Part shown: positions 58,005 to 64,000 of the stretch, piece by piece
How the letters are laid out: each line of letters starts with the position of its first letter
How positions within the stretch are numbered: the stretch's first letter is position 1
Assembly: GCA_903832665.1 (NCBI GenBank)
Contig: CAILCG010000017.1
Span: 101,162-165,161 of the forward strand
DNA: 64,000 bases
Origin: an uncultured Methanomicrobiales archaeon
GTDB taxonomy: Archaea > Halobacteriota > Methanomicrobia > Methanomicrobiales > Methanospirillaceae
Direction of reading: 5' to 3'
Position numbers and translations under genes: made by a program
The notes under the pieces: model-generated
Database searches by the model: none
The model's input: only the letters and a program-made list of their open reading frames with translations
What the model was told of the DNA's origin: nothing

Positions 58005-58814
58005 TCACTGGTCTTTCCGGACGTGATCGTTTTTGCCAGCGCAACCATCCGTTGTGTCGCCAAGCGTCATGGTGTTGAGAGCCGTTGACGGTACGATAAC
58101 AATGGTAGACTGCCCACCCTTGAGGCCCTCGTACAGCATATTCATCGCCCGCAGGTGAAGTGCTGTGGGGTTGCTCTCGTAACTTTTTGCCGCAAGGGCA
58201 AATTTCTCCGCAATCTGCCGCTCGGAATCCCCGAGAATAACCCGGGCCTGACGCTCGCGTTCGGCCTGGGCCTGCATGGACATGGCATCCTGGAGCGCAC
58301 CGGGGATGATCACGTCGCGAATCTCGACCGACAGGATCGAGATCCCCCAACGGCTCACCCGGCTCCCGATCAACCGCTGAAGTTCTGCATCAATTGCTTC
58401 ACGCCCTGTCAGCATATCGGAAAGAACAGTCTTGCCGATCACATCCCGGAGAGCAGTCTGCGAAGCAAGTGATATGGAGCCCTGGTAATCCTTGACCTCG
58501 AGTGCCGCTTTCTCGACATTGATCACCTGCCAGAACAAGACTGCATCCACGTTGACCGGTACCGTATCCTTGGTCAGGGTCTGTTCAGCAGTAAACGAAG
58601 TGGTGATGACCCGGAGATCGATCATGTACGGAATACGGTTGAGAACCGGGATGATGATGAACAACCCCGGACCCCGGATGCCAACGAATTTTCCCAGGAA
58701 CAGGACCACTGCCCTCTCCCACGGGTTGGCAATCCGTATTGCCATGGCGAGAAATGCAACAACCAATACCAGAATTATCAGGATAATTACGAGAGTAAGC
58801 GTATCCATTCTCAT
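58005..58814 (-). CDS. Slipin/stomatin (SPFH) membrane protein, C-terminal frameshift
   Basis: 269 aa as read. One N-terminal helix (LVIILIILVLVVAFLAMAI), then the SPFH/band-7 domain (NPWERAVVLFLGKFVGIRGPGLFIIIPVL, RVSRWGISILSVEIRDVIIP) and a coiled coil. Such proteins scaffold membrane microdomains, often with an NfeD protease partner, which is absent here. Near 58046-58058 a one-base shift occurs: the next frame gives MVALAKTITSGKTSETLTEKEERE to a stop at 57953-57955, which looks like the real tail, replacing DGCAGKNDHVRKDQ. Confidence 0.88.
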   Translation of the reverse strand: MRMDTLTLVIILIILVLVVAFLAMAIRIANPWERAVVLFLGKFVGIRGPGLFIIIPVLNRIPYMIDLRVITTSFTAEQTLTKDTVPVNVDAVLFWQVINVEKAALEVKDYQGSISLASQTALRDVIGKTVLSDMLTGREAIDAELQRLIGSRVSRWGISILSVEIRDVIIPGALQDAMSMQAQAERERQARVILGDSERQIAEKFALAAKSYESNPTALHLRAMNMLYEGLKGGQSTIVIVPSTALNTMTLGDTTDGCAGKNDHVRKDQ

Positions 58815-58959
58815 TCTCCTGTGACGGATCGAAATTTATCCGGCAGACAAAAGCGATGATTAACACAGAAGGATATAATGGTCGCGATAGTACCGTTTTC
58901 TCTTTTAAAAAATTCTCAAAACTCCGGATAAAAACCGGTTGAAAAAAATGCAGGAAAAA

Positions 58960-59331
58960 TTATTTAACAATGGTCCCGTCGATCCGGTAGTCCTGGGTAC
59001 ATTCACCATCAAGAACCATCTCGAACGTGACAGACTGCCCGGCGCCCATGGTACCGATGAAGACAGAGCGTGAATCTCGAATGGTGCCAGTCGGAACGCT
59101 GACCAGGTTGAGATTCAGGGCCACGTTCTCCACCGTGGTGTTACCGGCATTAAAGGCATACCCGGAAACCTTCTGGTAGCATCCAAGACCGGGCGACCAG
59201 TCCGTGTTATAGGCGTAATGAGCCCGGATCGTATCGCGTGCAGTCTCCTGGCCGGCTGCCGGGGTTGTGGTGCATCCCGCAAGAGATACCGCCACCATGA
59301 TAAGCAGGAAAACAATCAGCGTTTTTTTCAT
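58960..59331 (-). CDS. Small lipoprotein, FxLYD-like
   Basis: 123 aa. Signal peptide MKKTLIVFLLIMVAVSLAGC with lipobox at residue 20. The rest (YQKVSGYAFNAGNTTVENVALNLNLVSV...SVFIGTMGAGQSVTFEMVLDGEC) resembles the FxLYD/beta-sandwich domain of archaeal and bacterial surface lipoproteins. Function unknown; probably extracellular. Confidence 0.85.
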   Translation of the reverse strand: MKKTLIVFLLIMVAVSLAGCTTTPAAGQETARDTIRAHYAYNTDWSPGLGCYQKVSGYAFNAGNTTVENVALNLNLVSVPTGTIRDSRSVFIGTMGAGQSVTFEMVLDGECTQDYRIDGTIVK

Positions 59332-59445
59332 CGTACATCTCTCTTTTGATCTATCCCGGGATCTCATTATCCCGTCTCGCTATTTGTTATTACTGGTCAA
59401 AAACACTGACCCGCTGCTCCAGGTAAAGACCGGTTTTAAAAAAGA

Positions 59446-60511
59446 TTATGATCTCCTGCGATACAGGAGGATCGTTCCACAGATCCCCATCGCTGCGATG
59501 ATGGTCGCGGGATTGGTCGGGGATTTTGTCGTTGGTGCAGGCAACGAACCGGGAGTGAGCGTTCCGGAGACTTCTGCATAGGTACCGGCGGCTACATTCA
59601 CGGTCGAATCCCAGTTGCGGTACCCATCCATTTTCAGCGTGACCGCGTGACTCCCCTCCGGGATGTCTGCAAGCACCATAGGAGTGATCCCCCGGAACTT
59701 GTTGTCAAGCCAGATCGTGGCCCCCTGAGGGGATGAGCCTACTCCAATCTGCCCGGTGGTGTCAGGACTCGGACCGGGAGTTGACGGTACCATATCGACA
59801 TGGAGATCGTTGATGGTACCGGCCCGCACCTCAGCAGACCGGGCTGTCGGCTGGTAATCCGGCATAACGAGGCGGAGAGAGTAAGTTCCCGGAGGGAGCT
59901 GGGTTACGTACAGGGTGGACTGGGTAGTACCCCGGAAGTCACCGTTGACATAGACAGCGGCTCCCGCGGGATTCGAGTCGATCTGGAGGCTGCCGGTGGT
60001 CTCAGACTTGGTCATTCCCGGTGACAGGTACGTTGTCTGGCCGGCCGTGATCGAAAATGACTCCGTGTAATCATCAAACCCGGCTTTCTGGAGAAGCAGG
60101 CTGTGGGTTCCCGGAGAGAGAGATGATCATAGCGTTGCCGTGCGCAATCCCGTCAATCGTCACATCGGCATCGGTATTGATATTCAGCCATCCATCTGAA
60201 GGGGCGTTCCGGACCAGGTTGGCATAGATGTACGTTGTCGTGCCATCACTTCCCGTTCCCGTATAATTCCTCCACATCTCATACCCGTCCATATAGACGG
60301 AGATCGAGTGGCGGGTCGATGAGTCCTGTGCAAAGATGATGGGGGTATTTTCACAAAGGTACCCGTCAAAGCATGCCCAGGCCCCGGAGGGGTTTGACTT
60401 GATATCAAACCAGGCCGTTCCTGCCGCCGCAGGGGAGGGGAGAACGAGAAGTGCTATCAGAAGCATCCCGGCCAGGACCGGGAGCGCGTTTCCCGAAAGG
60501 AATCGTGACAT
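59446..60511 (-). pseudogene. PEGA-domain surface protein with tract-associated frameshift
   Basis: About 356 codons if one TC dinucleotide is added. Signal peptide (LPVLAGMLLIALLVLPSPAAAG), then three or more PEGA beta-sandwich repeats (WFDIKSNPSGAWACFDGYLCENTPI, LQIDSNPAGAAVYVNGDFRGTTQST, IGVGSSPQGATIWLDNKFRGITPMV) and a C-terminal helix ending LLYRRRS. The reading frame breaks at a (GA)5 tract, 60114-60123; six (or three) units would join GNAMIISL to SPGTHSLLLQKAGFDDYTES. Cell-surface protein. Confidence 0.8.
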
Positions 60512-60682
60512 AGGAAAGGATCGGATATCATCCGATATATATGCAGCCGGACTGAAATTCGCGTTTGCTCAAGGATCTCCGGTGTAAAAAAACAAGACCC
60601 GGGCTAATCCTTCAGAAAAAAATGTATCCGGCAAGAACTATGCGGGTATGGGGCAGAGTCCTTTTGCTGGTCACCGAATTAT

Positions 60683-61177
60683 TCACACTTTTGCCCGGTC
60701 GGGCTTCTCTTCCTCTGCTGCATAAATGAGAGGATTCTGGTTGCTGCTGCCCGACTCGTCCTTCCGGTTGCGCCCATATCCTCCGGAGGAATCGATATGT
60801 TTAGCTTCCCCGTACCGGGGTTCCATCTTCATAGTCCCGTCGGACTGCATAATCCGGACCATTTCAGGAGCTGACGGTGCCACCGGGAGATCCGGCTGCC
60901 GGGTTCCCCGGGGCCGGATCAGGGTACTGCCATCGGGAGACACTGCAGGGGGAAGCGAAGACGACAACGATTCTGCCGATACCGGGGACCAGACGACCGT
61001 TCCCCGCCGGAGTTCCTGCCGGTCGAGTTCATCATTCTCACGCGACAGGGTCATGGAGACGGCCTGGAGGTCGAGCAACTCCGCGAGCAGTCCCCTAACC
61101 AGCGCTTCCAAATTCATTACCCTGAGTTCAAGTGCCGCTACCCGTTCTGCTGAATTATCGTTCTGATATAGTTCCAT
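60683..61177 (-). CDS. Hypothetical coiled-coil protein
   Basis: 164 aa. N-terminal coiled coil (RVAALELRVMNLEALVRGLLAELLDLQAVSMTLSRENDEL) and a disordered Pro/Ser/Arg-rich C-terminus. No membrane span or signal. No family recognised; coding support is moderate. Confidence 0.55.
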   Translation of the reverse strand: MELYQNDNSAERVAALELRVMNLEALVRGLLAELLDLQAVSMTLSRENDELDRQELRRGTVVWSPVSAESLSSSLPPAVSPDGSTLIRPRGTRQPDLPVAPSAPEMVRIMQSDGTMKMEPRYGEAKHIDSSGGYGRNRKDESGSSNQNPLIYAAEEEKPDRAKV

Positions 61178-62107
61178 AACGGGGTCAGTATCTCCTGGTG
61201 ATGGGGCGTATACCCATAAAATCTGGTTCCTGCATCGGACTGTGCATACAGAACACTACTGATGGCGCCTGACATGTTAAAGGGAGGAGTCGGTTGTCAA
61301 CCGGTTACCGGAAGTAGCGCAGCACCCGAGAGAGACCGGCAAAGAGGATGACGATATTTTCGGGAGCTATTGGGAAAAAATATCTTGTCAACACTGGGAA
61401 GAATTTTTTTTAGTGATTATCAAAGACGATATCTGCATCCCTGGGGAAGTGCTGCATGGAACACTATTCCGGATTTTTCCGGATGAAATCCTTTACGATT
61501 TTTTTGTGGTTCCATTTTTTTGATCCTGATGATTCCCGAATAAACGGCAGGAAAAAACAGCTCCAATCCTATTCTGTACCATGACCGCTCTGCCTGACAG
61601 GAGAGAACGGACACATGAGAAAAATCGAAAAGAGTTAATTATCCGGTCATACCGTTGAAACGGTAACGGAGTGGAGAGAGGGGTTAAAAGATTTGGAGGA
61701 ATTGGCTCGGAGTTACCACGAGAAGGGGCAATACCACTTTCCATAGGAGGGGCATTCCGTTTTGTCACAGGCCCAGCCTGTGGTTACAGCATCTGTAGAA
61801 GACATTGTAACACCCATCGCCGCATTGGTGAGAGGTGCAGTTACTGATTCTCCGGCTTTCAAACACATGATCGGTTCACTTCTATTCTCTCCTGGATTTT
61901 ACCGGGGGAGATGTGACAATCATACCTCTCACGTGAAACGGGATATAGCTGGCGTTGATTGAAAAAATAATTTCACTCATAAAATCGTGTGCCAGGCTGG
62001 TTTTTCCCGCGAATTACAGATATGACCTCTGACTGCCGTGGCTATTCCCCCATTATCACCCTCAATTTGTTACCCCTTTATATTAGTGCGAAAACCGGCT
62101 CGTAAAA
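61178..62107. other. Long gene-poor interval before the channel gene
   Basis: No convincing gene over about 930 bases. A possible 66-codon frame at 61762 starts at TTG after GGAGG with 12-base spacing; it is weak. A TATA-like TTTATATTA at 62076-62086 would start transcription close to the repeat array that begins at 62108. Confidence 0.5.
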
Positions 62108-62198
62108 ACCTGTCACGGGGATCTTACCCGGTCAATGCACCTGACCCGTGACGGGTCAGTTACCTGTCACAGGTACGTTACCCGTCACGGGTCTGGTT
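62108..62198 (+). repeat. Five tandem 18-bp units with hairpin potential
   Basis: Units begin at 62108, 62126, 62144, 62162 and 62180, each starting ACC and spaced exactly 18 bases. Units 3-5 contain ACCCG-TGA-CGGGT, ACCTG-TCA-CAGGT and ACCCG-TCA-CGGGT: a 5-base stem with a 3-base loop in RNA, or a dyad in DNA, with a compensatory C-G to T-A change in unit 4. Units 1 and 2 are degenerate. The array ends 162 bases before the channel start. Confidence 0.8.
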
Positions 62199-62317
62199 CC
62201 GGTTCCTGAGAACAGATACACACAATAGTTATGATACACTCCCGGTGCCATTCATACGCAGAGAAGAGCAGCCCGGTTTTTTTCGCGGGGGTGAATAGTT
62301 GGGAAGAAAAGTACCTT

Positions 62318-62327
62318 TATAATCCGG
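62318..62327 (+). promoter_or_regulatory. TATA-like box of the channel gene
   Basis: TTTATAATCC lies about 38 bases before the ATG at 62360, giving a short leader with GGAGAGGGA as Shine-Dalgarno. The repeat array is 120 bases further upstream. Confidence 0.5.
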
Positions 62328-62359
62328 ATTGCCCTACTACGTTGCAGAGTGGAGAGGGA

Positions 62360-63364
62360 ATGAGGATCTGGCGAAATTTCATGGGTATACGGCTGCTTGT
62401 TTTCCTGGTTCTCATCCTTGCCTTTATGCCGGCATGCACACAGGCAGCAGTCCCGAATCTTTCTGCCTATGCGCCGGCTCCGGTACCCGATGTCATACGG
62501 GAGAACAACACGATCTCGGTCGGGATCCATCTCATCGATATGTACAACTTCGAGTACAAGACCGGCCGCTATACGTACGATATGTACGTCTTCTTCTTCT
62601 GGACCGATCCCAACATTACTACGGCGGACTGGTACCTGATGAACGGGTATCCCACGTACCCCGGCGCCAAACTCCTGGTAGATGCTGACCGGAACAGTAC
62701 GGTCAAGTGGGAACTGTACCGGGTGCGGGCCGACCTCAATGCACCCATCGAACCAACGAACTACCCATTTGACCGGGTCTCGCTGCCGGTATCAATCGAA
62801 CTCCTGACCCACAAGTGCCCTACGAACCTGGTCTGGCTGGACAAGGAGACCGGGATCGATAGCGGATTTTCAAATGTCGGCTGGAGCCGGCCGTTGTACC
62901 GGCTCAATAATTCGGTCAGTTACTACCCGCTCGGGATCGTATCTCCCCGGGGAGACATGATCATCGTGATGGACCGGTACCCCTTTGGGGCATTTATGAA
63001 GACCATCTTCCTGCCCCTTGTCTTCTGCTTTGTCGCGGCAGTCTGTTTCCTTTTCCGCATGCATGATACAGCTGCCTTCACGCTCCGGGTGGGGATAATC
63101 ACCTCCATGCTTGTCTCGGCAGTCCTCTTCATCTTCGCCGAGCAGGGCGAGATCCCCCCGGTCAGCCAGATCACGCTCTTCCATACCTTCATGGCCTCAA
63201 CCATCTGTTTCCTTGCGCTGGGACTGGTCACGACCGTAGTGGGTTATGTGACATGGATGCGGACCAGCAACAAGGAGTACGTTGACCGGATAAACCGGGC
63301 CGGGTTCGTAGTCTCCGTTACTATCCCGCTCCTGCTCTTCTGGCTGTTATTTGGGTTAAAATGA
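62360..63364 (+). CDS. Pentameric ligand-gated ion channel homologue
   Basis: 334 aa. Signal peptide (LLVFLVLILAFMPACTQA), then a beta-sandwich extracellular domain with VGIHLIDMYNFEYKTGRYTYDMYVFFFW and the pLGIC hallmark NYPFDRVSLPVSIE near residue 135, without the cysteines of the Cys loop. Four membrane helices follow: FMKTIFLPLVFCFVAAVCFLF, VGIITSMLVSAVLFIFAE, LFHTFMASTICFLALGLVTTVVGYV and VVSVTIPLLLFWLLF. GLIC-like homologues occur in a few methanogens; ion selectivity and ligand are unknown. Confidence 0.88.
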   Translation: MRIWRNFMGIRLLVFLVLILAFMPACTQAAVPNLSAYAPAPVPDVIRENNTISVGIHLIDMYNFEYKTGRYTYDMYVFFFWTDPNITTADWYLMNGYPTYPGAKLLVDADRNSTVKWELYRVRADLNAPIEPTNYPFDRVSLPVSIELLTHKCPTNLVWLDKETGIDSGFSNVGWSRPLYRLNNSVSYYPLGIVSPRGDMIIVMDRYPFGAFMKTIFLPLVFCFVAAVCFLFRMHDTAAFTLRVGIITSMLVSAVLFIFAEQGEIPPVSQITLFHTFMASTICFLALGLVTTVVGYVTWMRTSNKEYVDRINRAGFVVSVTIPLLLFWLLFGLK

Positions 63365-63744
63365 AGCGGTGAAAGGGCTGCTCAAATAAAAAAATAAAAA
63401 GTTATTTCCTAAAAGAGGTTCGGGTTCCGGTGCTTCCACCCCATGCGCCAGCCAATGAAGAGCCGGCAATACCGGGCAACGGCCGGACCGGATGCTCCGT
63501 TCCCCTTGCTCGGGATCGTTGTTGCAGCTCTCCTATCACAGCCTGACATATCATCCTTGAAAACGATCCACAACGACTGCCTCCGGAGCGGTACAATTCC
63601 CCCTGGTGAAGACCGGGACCACGCTTGACGGGATCGATATGATGTAAATCCTGCCAGTCTTTTGTAACGGCAAAACCGACACGTCCCTTGCGGAACGATC
63701 AGGGAAAGAGCCATACGATATCAATTGCCATCTACAGAACCGTT

Positions 63745-63870
63745 CTATCCTGCACCTGGCACCTTCCGTACGAGCAGGACCGCACACGCGATGATGGCAA
63801 TCCCAAGAACGAGGAACAACGCCACTGTACCCGGGCTGTCCAGGGTTCCCCCGGCAAGGCCAAGTGAGGT
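63745..63870 (-). pseudogene. 3' remnant of a membrane-protein gene
   Basis: The minus strand encodes LGLAGGTLDSPGTVALFLVLGIAIIACAVLLVRKVPGAG then TAG, a plausible C-terminal membrane anchor. Upstream the frame enters a palindrome cluster (63876-63964) and no credible start is seen, so it looks truncated or disrupted. In 63365-63744 I see no supported gene. Confidence 0.35.
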
Positions 63871-63875
63871 TGGTC

Positions 63876-63964
63876 GGGTGCTACGCACCCTCCCGTGTTG
63901 GTCGCTTCGCGACCAACCCCTGCGCACTCCGTTTGCTTACGATACCCCCCACCCCTAAAGGGGT
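63876..63964. repeat. Cluster of three perfect hairpins
   Basis: GGGTGC-TAC-GCACCC (63876-63890), arms GTTGGTCGC/GCGACCAAC around TTC (63897-63917) and ACCCC-TAAA-GGGGT (63951-63964). Such compact palindromes resemble REP-type extragenic elements; a plain terminator role is possible. Confidence 0.6.
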
Positions 63965-64000
63965 CGTTCGGACGCCTCACGGGTCCTCACTGGGCAAGAA

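Noticed and set aside
61762..61962. 66-codon frame starting TTG
   Set aside because: Spacing from GGAGG is too long and the second half is not protein-like; kept only as a weak possibility.
62108..62198. CRISPR array
   Set aside because: Units are 18 bases with no unique spacers, so these are direct tandem repeats and not repeat-spacer units.
63409..63714. 101-codon minus-strand frame near the right end
   Set aside because: Composition is Arg/Ser/Gly-rich like a non-coding frame in G+C-rich DNA; no start signal.
63876..63964. tRNA or other structured RNA gene
   Set aside because: Hairpins are short and separate; no cloverleaf, acceptor stem or anticodon arrangement.

Overview
The window is archaeal and reads as a hydrogenotrophic methanogen of the Methanomicrobiales, probably Methanoregulaceae (lineage is inference; no rRNA gene is present to settle it). 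The support is a coenzyme F420 ligase (cofE), hypusine-type aIF5A, PCNA and primase large subunit, Alba, S17e, Sec61-beta, FttA/aCPSF1, proteasome beta subunit with two PAN-type ATPases, aMBF1, aPelota, ABCE1, tandem archaellins and many PEGA, PKD and IPT/TIG surface proteins. Many start codons lie about 25-35 bases downstream of a TATA-like box, i.e. leaderless archaeal promoters.

Region 1-37 kb is mostly housekeeping. It runs: amino-acid metabolism (ACT protein, homoserine dehydrogenase, a TiaS-like protein cut by the left edge), NAD kinase, IMPase/FBPase, aIF5A; two tandem archaellins, the second with an early in-frame TAG; an 830-bp gene-free stretch; flavoprotein, cofE, secG, amidohydrolase, stress and CBS proteins; psmB-fttA; transporter, TPR and peptidase genes; moaA-rlmE; pcn-priL; a lysine/threonine-family block (dapA, dapB, ferredoxin, asd) with S17e and Alba; then a ribosome-rescue cluster of ABCE1, an EMC6-like membrane protein, RqcH and Pelota.

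Region 36-46 kb is accessory: IPT/TIG lipoprotein, a TolB-like/PKD surface protein, a calpain-type (C2) cysteine protease with a palindrome-flanked promoter, two tandem HEAT-repeat membrane proteins, a peptide-modifying-type radical SAM/SPASM enzyme and a 115-bp inverted-repeat element. Region 46-64 kb mixes FKBP, CYTH, phosphoesterase, a B12/radical SAM protein, the phosphomevalonate dehydratase small subunit, PAN, an acyl-CoA carboxyltransferase, a LytS-type receptor/SpoIIE phosphatase, a second PAN-like ATPase diverging from aMBF1, slipin, PEGA and lipoproteins. It ends with a pentameric ligand-gated channel homologue preceded by five tandem 18-bp units that can form small hairpins with a compensatory base-pair change.

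A striking property of the second half is the number of interrupted genes: the PKD protein (two shifts), calpain, a lipoprotein (two shifts), carboxyltransferase, SpoIIE phosphatase (TGA), slipin C-terminus and a PEGA protein. Most lesions sit at G/C runs or a GA dinucleotide tract, so consensus-sequence error is the leading explanation, with phase variation or decay as alternatives for the surface proteins. The best candidates for unusual biology are the hairpin-repeat array before the channel gene, the archaeal calpain with its operator-like promoter, the clustering of an EMC6-like protein with the ribosome-rescue genes, and the apparent AUA start of psmB.
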